Of a stretch of 39,059 bases of DNA, positions 15,275-23,762 are shown one piece after another; positions within the stretch are counted from its first letter, which is position 1; each line of letters begins with the position of its first letter. A program made the position numbers and the translations under genes. This stretch comes from a virus. Location of the stretch: positions 1 through 39,059 of the IMG/VR virus record IMGVR_UViG_3300046675_000268, one strand, 5' to 3'. The notes under the pieces are model-generated. The model did no database searches. It was not told the DNA's origin and was given only the letters and a program-made list of their open reading frames with translations.

Positions 15275-18200
15275 ATGTCTACAACTCTTGGTGTTCACAT
15301 CGGCTGGGATGCGAACCTTCCGGACCAGTACGTCAAGTACAGCGACGTGTCCGGCTACGTGACGCAGGTGGATACGCAGCGGGGCCGCTCGACGGAGCTG
15401 GACGACATCCAGACCGGTACCGCAACCGTCGCGCTCGACAACTCGGACGGCCGGTTCACTCCGGGCCGCGCCTACGGCAAGGAACTGCTTCCCGACAACA
15501 TTCGGACCTCGACCGGTTGGACCAGCCACAGCACGGGGTTCACGGGGGGAACGAATACGACCCTGAGTTCTGCATCCGCGCACACGCTGTCGTGGACAGC
15601 CAGCCTCAAGGCCGTTGTGTCCGCAGGGGTGGCGGGAAACCGCATCGTCCGGACTTCGACTGTCCCAGTGACTCCAGGACTCCAGTACCGGGCCTCGGCA
15701 ATGTCGATGGCGCTCACGGGGACGCTTCAGGCTCAGATGGCAATCCGGTTCTACGACTCTTCCGGGAACGACCTCGGCAACGGCACCGACTACGACACGA
15801 CATGGAAGCAGTACGCGGACGTCGTCCGCGCATCGATGCCGGTGGCCTACCACCGGATGAACGACGCCGGAGGCAACTCCTGTGCCCCGACTGCGGGGCG
15901 GGACCCGATGGTCACGTACAACGTGACGGCTGGCGCCGCTGGCTCCTCGTGGGCCGCTGGCGGCACCGCTTCGGCAGGCGCGTTCAATGGCACGTCTTCC
16001 GTTGCGGAGCCTTGCGGTATCCCCCTGGCGACTGTCGTGAACAACGCCGCGTCGGCCGGGGTATCTTCGGTCGAGTTGTGGTTCAACACCACCACCCCGG
16101 GCGGTCTTCTGGCCGATGCCCCTTCGGCGCTGATGGCTAGCGGTGGCTACAACCCTCCCGTGCAGTACACCATCAGCAGCGCGGGCACTCCGGTGACCGG
16201 CGGCGCGCTGTTCCCTGTGGCCTACATCGGCACGGACGGCTACCTGTACTGCCAGCAAAACGGGTACATGGCGAGCCCGCCAAAGAGCACATTCCCGGTT
16301 AACGACGGCCTTTGGCATCACCTGGTGATTGCTGGCAGTGCTTGTTACCTCGACGGGGTTCAGTTCGGCACGGGGACCGTGAGCCTTTCGCGCCCAGTCC
16401 TCGGCTATGTGGACTTCTCCGCCTCTGCGCCGTCGGGTGCGTGGGTCGCTAAGCCGACTACGGGCTGGTTCAAGGGCAGCATGGCCGATGTGGCGCTGTA
16501 CCGCCACGCGCTGACGCCTCAGACAGTCGCAGACCACTACCGGCATGGCGTGGCAGGGCTCCGTCCCGTGCAGTCCACGGGCAGCGCGTACCCACTCCCG
16601 TGGGGGCTCCTCACCAGTGGGGTCACCGCGCCGGCGAATGCCTTTACAGCGGCCGTTGAAGTCGTCACCGGCAACGCGGGGACGTTCTACTTCGACTCGT
16701 TCTCTCTGCGCACGGTCTCACCGTTCTACGGCCGTATCCGGCCGCGTCGGCGGGTCCGGATCTTCGCCACGACCGGACAGAACTTGATGCCTCCGGGTAT
16801 GAACCTCGGCTATCAGACGTACAGCGGCATCCCCGCTGGAGTGGATGACAACGAAACCGGGACGTGGATTCTCGCGAGCGGGACGAACCTTTCGTTTGAC
16901 CCGTCGAGCGGCGTGACAACGTATGCCGCTAACTCGTCGTCGGTTTCAGGGCTCTCGCTCTATGGGCCATCAGGCAACGGGATTTCGGTCCCGTGGATGT
17001 TGCTGCCCGGGAACACGTACACCTTCCAATGCCAGGTTGCATGCTGGCGGTTCGCTGCGAACAGCACAGGCGTAACCATCGGCATCAACACGACCGTGAA
17101 CTCTCAGCCGGGTTCTTCGACGTACTTCAACGGCTCGGTACCGACTCAGCACATCACCGTGGGCGACGTGTCTTGGAAGACGGTTTCGTGGACGTTCACG
17201 ATCCCCACGACCTACACGCAGCCCGAATTTCTGCTCACGGTCTTCACCAGCGAAACCGTGTCCTCGGGCACGACGTTTGGATGGCAAACCGCCCTCAGGA
17301 ACCTTCAGCTCGTCGATGTGACCAACGGCCAGACCATCCCGGCCTATCAGGCCGGTGACGCCACCATGCCCGTGTTCGTGGGCGTGGCGGACAAGTGGGA
17401 GAGCACCACGGAGTACGACCAGGTTGCGCAGATGCAACTGTCGTGCTCGGACATGATGCGGGCTCTCGGCGAGTCTCAGATGTCAAGCGCGCCTCAGTCG
17501 CTGGGCTTCCGACCTGACTGGAACTGCATAGGCTCCTGGGACCTCAGCCAGCAACTCGACCTAAACGGCGACTGTGCGAATGTCGCCCCCAATCAGCTAT
17601 TGGGTACGGCTCAGGTCTACTCGGCTAACACCGCGTCCGTGAGCAACATGTTCATTAGCGAGGCTCCGAACGTCAGCCTTCCGGGGCGCTATCTTCCCCA
17701 GGGGAACGGCGGCATCAACTTCCAAACGGCGCTATGCCAGTACTTGCTTTCATTCGGGAAGCTTCCGGCTAAGGGCTCGGTCGAGTTCTGGTTCCGGCCG
17801 TTCAACAACGCGGGGACTAACGACGTCTGGAACGGCGGCGACAACCTGATCTGTGGGTCAGGGCCTTTCTTGAGCATGTATATCGGGTCCGGCGGGGTTG
17901 GCCAGGTGTCGTGTGGGTGGAACGGCCGTAAGGCCACTTCGACTAACGTCGCGCCGGGTTCCCCGGCGAACCTGATGACCCGTGGTGGCCACGTGGCTAT
18001 GGAGGTCATCACCTCGGGCGGTGCGTCGCCCACGGCTTCGGTGCAGGTCTTCTACAACGGGATATCTGTCGTCTCGTCTAGCGGCGAGTCGTTCGGCCCG
18101 GTCGCCGAGCAGTACAACGGCCACTCTTCGGCGTTCTCGATCGGCGGTGACCGAAATTTCACCGACCCGATTTCGGGGGTTTCGCTGGCTCAGTTCTGTG

Positions 18201-19036
18201 GCGAGGTCTATTCACCGGCCATGTACGGCAACACCGGTATGGACTGGGCTACCAGGGTCAACCTGTTCTCTGTCTCGGTTGGCTTTGCCGTCAACACTCC
18301 GGTGAACAACGGCAGCGTCATCAGCGCGACGCAAACCCAACTGCCTTGGATTGTGGCCGCTTCGGGCATGACGTTTCCGCTCACGGTCGGGTCTGCATCC
18401 TCGCCCGCCGATGTGCCGATCTTCAGCAGCGGGACCGGTCTTGACGCGTTCAAGACGCAGGCCGCTCAGACCATGGGCATGGTCGTGTTCAATCGGTACG
18501 GCGCCTTGTCGATCCAAGACAGTTCGTTCCGGCAGTCCGGGAACGACGTGTATTCGTTCGACTGCACGGGGGCTACCGGGCCGGATAGCGCAATGCTGTA
18601 CGTGAATGACATCGACCGGACATGGACTTCCGTTCAGCTTAACGGAGATGACGGATCGACCACGTGGAACAGCTTTGCCGGGTGGTCTCAGTACGGGTGG
18701 CATCAGCAGGCGCAGACCGTTCAGAACTACACAGCCGCGACCGGCGGCTATGCGTGGGGCTTCCTGGCGAACTATCTGCAACCGACTGCACGAATCGACT
18801 CGGCGACGTTCACCGTGGCCAACAACGCTCTGGCTGCCACGGCGCTGTTGGTGGATATCGGTTCGCACGTTCAGTTCCTCGACCTCCCCGACAACGCCCC
18901 GGGAGACGGCCCCTATGGGGCCTACATGTGTTGGGTGGAATCGGTGAAGGTCACGGCGCAAGCCCAGGGCGGCGTGATCGTGCCAACGGTTCAGATCACG
19001 CTTTCCCCGGACTTCACCTATGTACCGATCATGTAA
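15275..19036 (+). CDS. Large minor tail protein with two LamG-like domains
   Basis: 1253 residues, placed where host-recognition tail proteins follow the tape measure. The N-terminus (GYVTQVDTQRGRSTELDDIQTGTATVALDNSDGRFTPG) is the usual tail-tip start. A first LamG/concanavalin-type jelly roll spans about 180-420 (SSVELWFNTTT, DGLWHHLVIAG, YLDGVQFGTG, FKGSMADVALYRHALTPQTV). A second lies near 830-1000 (KGSVEFWFRPFNN through SLAQFCGEVYSPAMYG). The C-terminus has a phage tail-hub-like region. LamG folds bind sugars, so adsorption to wall carbohydrate is likely. ATG 15275 is the only start in frame after the tape measure stop. Site S10 is embedded. Confidence 0.85.
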   Translation: MSTTLGVHIGWDANLPDQYVKYSDVSGYVTQVDTQRGRSTELDDIQTGTATVALDNSDGRFTPGRAYGKELLPDNIRTSTGWTSHSTGFTGGTNTTLSSASAHTLSWTASLKAVVSAGVAGNRIVRTSTVPVTPGLQYRASAMSMALTGTLQAQMAIRFYDSSGNDLGNGTDYDTTWKQYADVVRASMPVAYHRMNDAGGNSCAPTAGRDPMVTYNVTAGAAGSSWAAGGTASAGAFNGTSSVAEPCGIPLATVVNNAASAGVSSVELWFNTTTPGGLLADAPSALMASGGYNPPVQYTISSAGTPVTGGALFPVAYIGTDGYLYCQQNGYMASPPKSTFPVNDGLWHHLVIAGSACYLDGVQFGTGTVSLSRPVLGYVDFSASAPSGAWVAKPTTGWFKGSMADVALYRHALTPQTVADHYRHGVAGLRPVQSTGSAYPLPWGLLTSGVTAPANAFTAAVEVVTGNAGTFYFDSFSLRTVSPFYGRIRPRRRVRIFATTGQNLMPPGMNLGYQTYSGIPAGVDDNETGTWILASGTNLSFDPSSGVTTYAANSSSVSGLSLYGPSGNGISVPWMLLPGNTYTFQCQVACWRFAANSTGVTIGINTTVNSQPGSSTYFNGSVPTQHITVGDVSWKTVSWTFTIPTTYTQPEFLLTVFTSETVSSGTTFGWQTALRNLQLVDVTNGQTIPAYQAGDATMPVFVGVADKWESTTEYDQVAQMQLSCSDMMRALGESQMSSAPQSLGFRPDWNCIGSWDLSQQLDLNGDCANVAPNQLLGTAQVYSANTASVSNMFISEAPNVSLPGRYLPQGNGGINFQTALCQYLLSFGKLPAKGSVEFWFRPFNNAGTNDVWNGGDNLICGSGPFLSMYIGSGGVGQVSCGWNGRKATSTNVAPGSPANLMTRGGHVAMEVITSGGASPTASVQVFYNGISVVSSSGESFGPVAEQYNGHSSAFSIGGDRNFTDPISGVSLAQFCGEVYSPAMYGNTGMDWATRVNLFSVSVGFAVNTPVNNGSVISATQTQLPWIVAASGMTFPLTVGSASSPADVPIFSSGTGLDAFKTQAAQTMGMVVFNRYGALSIQDSSFRQSGNDVYSFDCTGATGPDSAMLYVNDIDRTWTSVQLNGDDGSTTWNSFAGWSQYGWHQQAQTVQNYTAATGGYAWGFLANYLQPTARIDSATFTVANNALAATALLVDIGSHVQFLDLPDNAPGDGPYGAYMCWVESVKVTAQAQGGVIVPTVQITLSPDFTYVPIM
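16630..16650 (-). repeat. Composite site S10 (one core mismatch)
   Basis: GCCGGC-GAATG-CCTTTACAGC, encoding PANAFTAA in the minor tail gene. It is the weakest core match, but the 5-bp spacing to GCCGGC is exact. Confidence 0.65.
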
Positions 19037-19047
19037 GGGGGGGGGTC

Positions 19048-19359
19048 TTGTCTTACGAGACCGTGATTTCAACGGTGGCAGTCATCGCGGGTGGCCTGGG
19101 CATCAGCTCGGGCGCCCGCGCCCGTGTGAAGGCCGCTGCGCACGTTTCCACCATCGAGGTGTGGCGGGAAGAGGCGGAGGCCCAGAAGGCCCGTGGTGAC
19201 CGTCTAGAGGCGGGCATGGCGAGTATGCGCGAGGAGTTCAAGCGCGTTTCTGACGAACTGACCCTAGTCAAGGGCGAACTTGTCCGCCTCACAAAGATGC
19301 TTCGGGCTGTAGCTCCGGAGCTGGTTTCAAACAAGGGGGAGTTTGATGACGACGACTGA
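19048..19359 (+). CDS. Membrane-anchored coiled-coil protein, lysis cassette
   Basis: 103 residues from a TTG start after a run of nine Gs. One N-terminal transmembrane helix (ETVISTVAVIAGGLGISSGA) is followed by a long charged coiled coil (EVWREEAEAQKARGDRLEAGMASMREEFKRVSDELTLVKGEL) and an acidic end. The endolysin start lies inside its 3' end. This architecture resembles the single-TM coiled-coil proteins that accompany lysins in actinophages; it may be a holin partner or antiholin. Not a recognised family. Confidence 0.75.
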   Translation: MSYETVISTVAVIAGGLGISSGARARVKAAAHVSTIEVWREEAEAQKARGDRLEAGMASMREEFKRVSDELTLVKGELVRLTKMLRAVAPELVSNKGEFDDDD

Positions 19360-20323
19360 GACTGTTCTCAACGTGGCGCGGGGCCAGGTCGGGACCACTG
19401 AGAATTCAGCCGGCGACACGCTTTACAGCGACTGGTACGGGCTGCCGTCCGAGTCGTGGTGCGACATGTTCGTGTCCTGGGTCGGTAGCACTGCCGGTGC
19501 TACGGACATCATCGGCAAGTTCGCGTACTGCCCGGCTCACGTGAACTGGTTCAAGGGCCGGGGCCAGTGGGGCTCTGAGCCCCGAGTCGGGGCCGTGGTG
19601 TTCTTCGACTGGAATGGGGACGGGGAGGCCGATCACGTCGGCCTGGTCGAGAAGGTCAACCCGAACGGCTCCATCGGCACGATCGAGGGCAACTCCACGA
19701 ACCCCAGCGGGGGCCGCTTCGGCGTGTTCCGGCACACGGAAAGCGCGCCGTACATCCTGGGCTACGGCTACCCGGCATATGACGCTCTGGGCAACGTGAC
19801 CGCTGGCGGGGCGAAGACCTACACGGTTCGGAAGGGTGACACTCTCTGGGGTATCGCGGCCGTCCTGGGCGTGTCCCTGTCGGCTCTGCTCGCAGCGAAC
19901 CCGGGCGAGGCGAAGCACCCGAGCGCGATTCAGCCGGGAGACGTTCTCAAGGTTCCTGCGGCCACGGCCCCGGCAACCGCGGGGCCGACTGTAAAGCCTC
20001 CGGCCGGCTCTCCGACTCCGACGAAGCCGACCACTCCGAAGCCTCCGGCTCCCGTGAGCAAGCCTCCGGCATCGGCTCCGCCGACCAGTCCCGCGCACAC
20101 GCGGGTGCTGTCCTACGGCGCGTCTGGTGACGACGTCCGGCGCATTCAGCAGTGCCTAGCGGATCGCGGCTACAGCCAGCCTGTCACGGGCTGGTACGGC
20201 TCTATCACGACCGCGAACGTCCGCTACTTCCTGTCGCTGCGCTCTTGGCTCTGGACCGGGGGCGTAGGCGGTCCGGACGGCGTCGCCGGGCCTCTCACTC
20301 AGTCCGAGATCTGCAAGTTCTAA
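19346..20323 (+). CDS. Endolysin: CHAP, LysM and peptidoglycan-binding domains
   Basis: 325 residues. The CHAP amidase/endopeptidase (1-145) has catalytic Cys39 in SESWCDMFVSW, His97 in ADHVGLVE and Glu114 in GTIEGN; the usual residue after the Cys is Ala, here Asp. A LysM domain (158-204, TYTVRKGDTLWGIAAVLGVS) binds peptidoglycan. A Pro/Thr/Lys linker leads to a C-terminal peptidoglycan-binding-like domain (GASGDDVRRIQQCLADRGY). The ATG at 19346 has GGGGGAG at the right distance; a TTG one codon earlier is too close. There is no signal peptide, so a holin is needed. Sites S11 and S12 are embedded. Confidence 0.93.
   Translation: MTTTETVLNVARGQVGTTENSAGDTLYSDWYGLPSESWCDMFVSWVGSTAGATDIIGKFAYCPAHVNWFKGRGQWGSEPRVGAVVFFDWNGDGEADHVGLVEKVNPNGSIGTIEGNSTNPSGGRFGVFRHTESAPYILGYGYPAYDALGNVTAGGAKTYTVRKGDTLWGIAAVLGVSLSALLAANPGEAKHPSAIQPGDVLKVPAATAPATAGPTVKPPAGSPTPTKPTTPKPPAPVSKPPASAPPTSPAHTRVLSYGASGDDVRRIQQCLADRGYSQPVTGWYGSITTANVRYFLSLRSWLWTGGVGGPDGVAGPLTQSEICKF
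19409..19429 (-). repeat. Composite site S11 (no CCGCGG)
   Basis: GCCGGC-GACAC-GCTTTACAGC, encoding AGDTLYSD in the CHAP domain of the endolysin. Confidence 0.8.
19977..20008 (+). repeat. Composite site S12 (full, 5-bp spacers, one core mismatch)
   Basis: CCGCGG-GGCCG-ACTGTAAAGC-CTCCG-GCCGGC in the linker region of the endolysin gene. Confidence 0.8.
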
Positions 20324-20338
20324 TCCAAGGGGGAACGC

Positions 20339-20713
20339 ATGAACCTGTCTCTGTTCAAGTTCAAGGCCGCTACTGAGCCGGTCTGGGTAGTTCAGGGCCT
20401 GTCGGCCCTGGTGTCGATCGGCTCCGCTGTCGCGGGTGGGGATGACTGGCGGTCCTACATTCCCGCTCTGCTCACGGCGGCGTCCGCGCCGCTTCTGCGG
20501 TCCCGGGTGGTTCCGATTCAGAAGACTGCCGATCTGCTGAACATCGCCCTTCACACCCCGGCGCCGGGCGGCGGCCCGGTCATCGTCCAGGACGTGAAGG
20601 CCACCGTGAAGGACGCGGAGAAGACCATCCAGGACGTCATGAAGGCTGCGGCTACGTCGGGCCTGACCGTGTCCACGCCTTCGGGCCCGGCGGTCCTGCC
20701 GCCTCAGCACTAA
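20339..20713 (+). CDS. Probable holin
   Basis: 124 residues directly downstream of the endolysin. Two hydrophobic segments (VWVVQGLSALVSIGSAVAG and YIPALLTAASAPLL) are separated by a short polar turn (GDDW), followed by a charged, partly helical C-terminus. This is the layout of small phage holins that open the membrane for the endolysin. ATG with GGGGGAA upstream. Site S13 begins at the base after its stop, then a strong terminator ends the late operon. Identification is by topology and position. Confidence 0.7.
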   Translation: MNLSLFKFKAATEPVWVVQGLSALVSIGSAVAGGDDWRSYIPALLTAASAPLLRSRVVPIQKTADLLNIALHTPAPGGGPVIVQDVKATVKDAEKTIQDVMKAAATSGLTVSTPSGPAVLPPQH

Positions 20714-20743
20714 CCGCGGAACGCTGTAAAGCGCTCGGCCGGC
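20714..20743 (+). repeat. Composite site S13 (full, 3-bp left spacer)
   Basis: CCGCGG-AAC-GCTGTAAAGC-GCTCG-GCCGGC, beginning at the base after the holin stop and 18 bases before the operon terminator. It is the only 3-bp-spacer copy with the TGTAAA core in this orientation. Confidence 0.9.
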
Positions 20744-20760
20744 CTACTGGAAACGGGTAG

Positions 20761-20788
20761 CCCCCTGCCTTCGGGCAGGGGGCCTTTT
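20761..20788 (+). terminator. Late operon terminator
   Basis: CCCCCTGCC-TTCG-GGCAGGGGG is a perfect 9-bp stem with a TTCG loop, followed by CCTTTT. It separates the late arm from the integrase promoter. Confidence 0.92.
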
Positions 20789-20800
20789 GTCGTATCTCCC

Positions 20801-20831
20801 TTGACACGTCGTGCGTCAAATGGGTTACACT
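20801..20831 (+). promoter_or_regulatory. Integrase-region promoter with inverted-repeat operator
   Basis: TTGACAC-GTCGT-GCGTCAA (20801-20819) has the same 7-5-7 geometry as the element at 2333, with one arm mismatch. TTGACA is a consensus -35; TACACT at 20826-20831 is a good -10, though 19 bp is a long spacer. One repressor could control both promoters. Confidence 0.65.
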
Positions 20832-20875
20832 TGAGCTTGTTCCCGCAGGTGGCGGGCCTGATTGGAGGTATCCGG

Positions 20876-21058
20876 GTGACCATTCAGCGCCGTATCAACT
20901 CGACAGCAGTGGATAGCGACGGCAATGAGAACACTGCTAGGTTTCGACACGGCGCACGGTCCGGCCCGCACGTTACCTCTTGGACGTGTGCGGCGGAGCC
21001 CGACTCCGCCAAATATCGCAGGCTCCTGGGGCTGCTCTTCGACGTGGACCAGCCGTAA
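20876..21058 (+). CDS. 60-residue protein upstream of the integrase
   Basis: GTG start at 20876 with GGAGG at a suitable distance. The product begins TIQRRINSTAVDSDGNENTA and ends KYRRLLGLLFDVDQP; it is small, basic at the front and probably soluble. It is the first gene from the operator-bearing promoter, followed by the leader peptide and integrase. A regulatory or excision-related role would fit the place, but no family is recognised. Confidence 0.6.
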   Translation: MTIQRRINSTAVDSDGNENTARFRHGARSGPHVTSWTCAAEPDSAKYRRLLGLLFDVDQP

Positions 21059-21068
21059 GAGCCTGAAC

Positions 21069-21131
21069 ATGGGTGACCCCGGCGGTGCGCTAACACCCCG
21101 GGGTCTGGCCAGTCTGGAAGGACTGACATGA
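21069..21131 (+). CDS. 20-residue leader peptide overlapping the integrase start
   Basis: The peptide MGDPGGALTPRGLASLEGLT ends in TGA overlapping the integrase ATG (ATGA), so its translation would couple to integrase translation. It shares DPGG-x-x-T-PRGLA with the peptide at 2364-2423. Its DNA has a perfect 8-bp stem, GACCCCGG (21075-21082) with CCGGGGTC (21098-21105). No strong ribosome site precedes the ATG. Confidence 0.5.
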   Translation: MGDPGGALTPRGLASLEGLT

Positions 21132-23200
21132 CGAACGGTACTCGTTTTCGTGACCCCGGCCTCCGCAACGCGCAACTTCGCGCGGCGGCATACGGGCGGG
21201 TGTCTACGGCGGATCAGGTACTCGGCTACGGGGTTGCAGATCAAGATCATTCGTTCGACCAGTGGGAGCGCGAGAACCCCACGGCTGCCGTGGTCGGCCG
21301 GTTCTATGACCTGGCTGTTAGCGGTGCGCTCGAAACCCGCGACGAGATGGAAAAGGTCGAAGCGCTCGCCCACGCGAAAAAGGTCAACTGCATCGTTGTC
21401 CCCAAGGTGGACCGCATCGGCCGGACCGTCCGGGCATCCCTTCAGTGGGTTTGGCGAATGCAAGACATCGGCGTTCACTTCATCTCGATTCATGAGCGCA
21501 TTGACACCAGCGAGCCGTTTGGCATGGAGCGCTTCATGCGCTATGTCGAGTTCGCCGAGATGGAGTATCAGCGCATCCGTGAGCGCACCATGGGCGGCAA
21601 GGAGATTAAGGTAGCCCTTGGGGGCTGGCCTGGCGGTCCGGCGCCGTATGGCTGTGAGATCGTGGGCAAGGGGCAGCGGGGATCGACTCTTGGCCCCTGC
21701 GCTGCCGAGATCACCGTCTTGGAAGAGGCCGTCTCCCTGCTGGTGGACGAGGGGTTTACCTACGGCCAGACGGCCACGGCGCTGAACTCGCTGGGCCTCT
21801 TCAATCGGTCCGGCGGGCCATGGGACGGGGCGAACCTTCATCTGCGACTGCGGCACACCGCCCTTGACGGCTACGTGACGTACCGCAAGACCACCGGGTA
21901 CGGCGCGAACAAGACAAAGGTGTGGGAAGACGGAACGCCGGTCTACGGCGAGTCGATACAGATCCCCGTCCCGCAGATGCTTCCGGCCGAGAGGGTTACG
22001 GCGCTCAGGGCAGCCATGAAGCGCCTGGAGCCGAAGAACGCTCGGCGCCCGAACGAGCAATACCCGCTGTCGAAGCGCATCCATGGCTCATGCGGCCACG
22101 TGTACGTGGGCAACATGGCGCGGGCAAGCTACAACAAGCGTGGATACGTGTGCCAAGGAGGGCTCGCCTTCTACGTGAAGAACAAGGAAGAGCGCTGCAA
22201 TGACGGACGGCTCGACGCTGACGCTGTTGAGCAAGCCGTGTGGGAACAGGTCGTCAAGCTCCTGGGCGACGACAAGCGGCTTCGCGCCCTCGCCCAAGAC
22301 TGGATAGCTGCGCTGCCCGGGAACCGGGAGAAGTACCAGGAACGCGAAGCGTCCCTGATGAAGCAGGTTAAGAAGCAGAAGGATCTTATTGAGCGGCAGG
22401 TCATCGACTACGTGAAACAGGGCGTCGATGCAGAGATTATGGCTGCCGCAACCAAGACGCTGAAGAAAGAGCTTGCGGACATGGAGACGCAGCTTGCTGA
22501 GGCTCAGCACTGGCTTCAGCAGAATGAGCAGGCCACCGGGCAGATTGAACGCATCAGCGCCCTAGCGTCTGGCGCTGCGGGCCGCCTGCTGTCGATGGAG
22601 CGGCCCGAGCGGGCCGAGATCATCGCCATGTTTGACGTCGAGGTCACCCCGCAGGATCACCGGGTGATGGTGGACAACGGCGGGAACAAGGGCGAAGCCG
22701 TGGACTGGCACTTGAAGACCGGAAGCCTTATCCCCGCAGAGGTGTCTGAGGAGGAGTGGCCGGAGGTCGAGGCGTTCTTGTCCCAGTGTGGAAGCATGCC
22801 CAATCTCCGGGGAGGGTCGCACCCGCGATTGGTCGTGAACGGAATCCTGCTGAAGCTTCGCACAGGCATCGCCTGGCGTGACCTCCCCGAGGAGTACGGG
22901 TTTTGGCGGAAGGTGCAACGCTGGCAATTCGATTGGATGAAGCGCGGCACCTGGCCCGAACTGGTGGCGCTTCTGAATGAGCGGGGAGGCGGTAGCCCTA
23001 TCTACCGGGTGCCGCTGGTTCCGCCGCTCGTCATCACGGGGAAGCTGTTCGCGGACCTCATCACGTCCCTGGACGCTGTGCCGGCCGAGAGCTTTAAAGC
23101 GGAGAACGGAGTGGGACACGCCCCGTATGGGCTAACCGGCCTCTCCAGCCCAGTTACGTCATACGGTCCGTGTACCTTTAGCCTCACCTACACCGGCTGA
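21128..23200 (+). CDS. int: Large serine integrase with C-terminal DUF4096-like fusion
   Basis: 690 residues, longer than most phage serine integrases (roughly 450-620). The resolvase domain starts AAYGRVSTADQ with nucleophile Ser26, then KVDRIGR. The recombinase domain follows (GKEIKVALGGWPGGPAPYGCEI), then a zinc-ribbon region (GSCGHVYVGN, then CQGGLAFYVKNKEERC) and a coiled coil (about 390-490). Residues about 540-619 match the N-terminal domain of IS5-family transposases (DUF4096): SEEEWPEVEAFL, then VVNGILLKLRTGIAWRDLPE, then YGFWRKVQRW, then WPELVALLNE. About 70 unassigned residues end the protein. Translation is coupled to the leader peptide. Site S14 is near the 3' end. Confidence 0.95.
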   Translation: MTNGTRFRDPGLRNAQLRAAAYGRVSTADQVLGYGVADQDHSFDQWERENPTAAVVGRFYDLAVSGALETRDEMEKVEALAHAKKVNCIVVPKVDRIGRTVRASLQWVWRMQDIGVHFISIHERIDTSEPFGMERFMRYVEFAEMEYQRIRERTMGGKEIKVALGGWPGGPAPYGCEIVGKGQRGSTLGPCAAEITVLEEAVSLLVDEGFTYGQTATALNSLGLFNRSGGPWDGANLHLRLRHTALDGYVTYRKTTGYGANKTKVWEDGTPVYGESIQIPVPQMLPAERVTALRAAMKRLEPKNARRPNEQYPLSKRIHGSCGHVYVGNMARASYNKRGYVCQGGLAFYVKNKEERCNDGRLDADAVEQAVWEQVVKLLGDDKRLRALAQDWIAALPGNREKYQEREASLMKQVKKQKDLIERQVIDYVKQGVDAEIMAAATKTLKKELADMETQLAEAQHWLQQNEQATGQIERISALASGAAGRLLSMERPERAEIIAMFDVEVTPQDHRVMVDNGGNKGEAVDWHLKTGSLIPAEVSEEEWPEVEAFLSQCGSMPNLRGGSHPRLVVNGILLKLRTGIAWRDLPEEYGFWRKVQRWQFDWMKRGTWPELVALLNERGGGSPIYRVPLVPPLVITGKLFADLITSLDAVPAESFKAENGVGHAPYGLTGLSSPVTSYGPCTFSLTYTG
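23080..23100 (-). repeat. Composite site S14 (perfect palindromic core)
   Basis: GCCGGC-CGAGA-GCTTTAAAGC, encoding PAESFKA in the tail of the integrase. The core is a perfect palindrome, as in S23. Confidence 0.8.
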
Positions 23201-23266
23201 CCTGCTCTAAGGCGGCTCTGCGCGTGTCCTCAGGGCCGTCTCAGCGACACCAATTATTCTGACGCC

Positions 23267-23641
23267 ATGGATGAGAACCGTGCCCGCCGCGTCGTGGATG
23301 CCCTCCGCGAACGCGGCGTGGACGCACACATGGCGAAGGTGAGCGTCTACCAGTTCGGCGTGCGCGTGATGCTCCCCGATGGTCGGCAAGCAGAGTGGGA
23401 TACAGACAACACCGTCGCGCTAGAAGCGCAGGTGCTTCGGGATGGGGTATTGGTGGGCTTCGTCCCCACGCTCCCGGGCTCCGAGGACTTCGACGAACAG
23501 CAGACCATCGACGCGATTCTGACCACGGACTATGACCAGCCGATAGCGACTCGTCGGACTGCGCCGCTGCCGCCCCTGAAGCCGCTGCCGCGCGAGGGCG
23601 GCGTGTTCCGCCGGTTCCTCGAAGGGTTCCGGGAGCGCTAG
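23267..23641 (+). CDS. Hypothetical protein downstream of integrase
   Basis: 124 residues, acidic in the middle and basic at the end (MDENRARRVVDALRERGVDAHMAKVSVYQFGVRVMLPDGRQAEWDTD, then FRRFLEGFRER). The first half looks like a small alpha/beta fold; the second is Pro-rich. No ribosome site precedes the ATG, but TATTCT ends 6 bases upstream at 23260, so the message may be leaderless. Site S15 starts 3 bases after its stop. Family not recognised. Confidence 0.7.
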   Translation: MDENRARRVVDALRERGVDAHMAKVSVYQFGVRVMLPDGRQAEWDTDNTVALEAQVLRDGVLVGFVPTLPGSEDFDEQQTIDAILTTDYDQPIATRRTAPLPPLKPLPREGGVFRRFLEGFRER

Positions 23642-23643
23642 CC

Positions 23644-23664
23644 GCTTTACAGCGCATGGCCGGC
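23644..23664 (+). repeat. Composite site S15 (no CCGCGG)
   Basis: GCTTTACAGC-GCATG-GCCGGC, 2 bases after the stop of the gene at 23267-23641. Confidence 0.85.
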
Positions 23665-23762
23665 ACGGTGCCCTACCCTCTCATGGTCTGCTCACACTGT
23701 TTTGCCGATCCTTTACTGAGCGGATTCGAGGGGTGCTCCGTGGTATTGACGGGGCGTCCTTG

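Noticed and set aside
22745-22984. A separate IS5 insertion sequence in the integrase gene
   Set aside because: No terminal inverted repeats, no catalytic DDE part and an unbroken reading frame; a domain fusion fits better.
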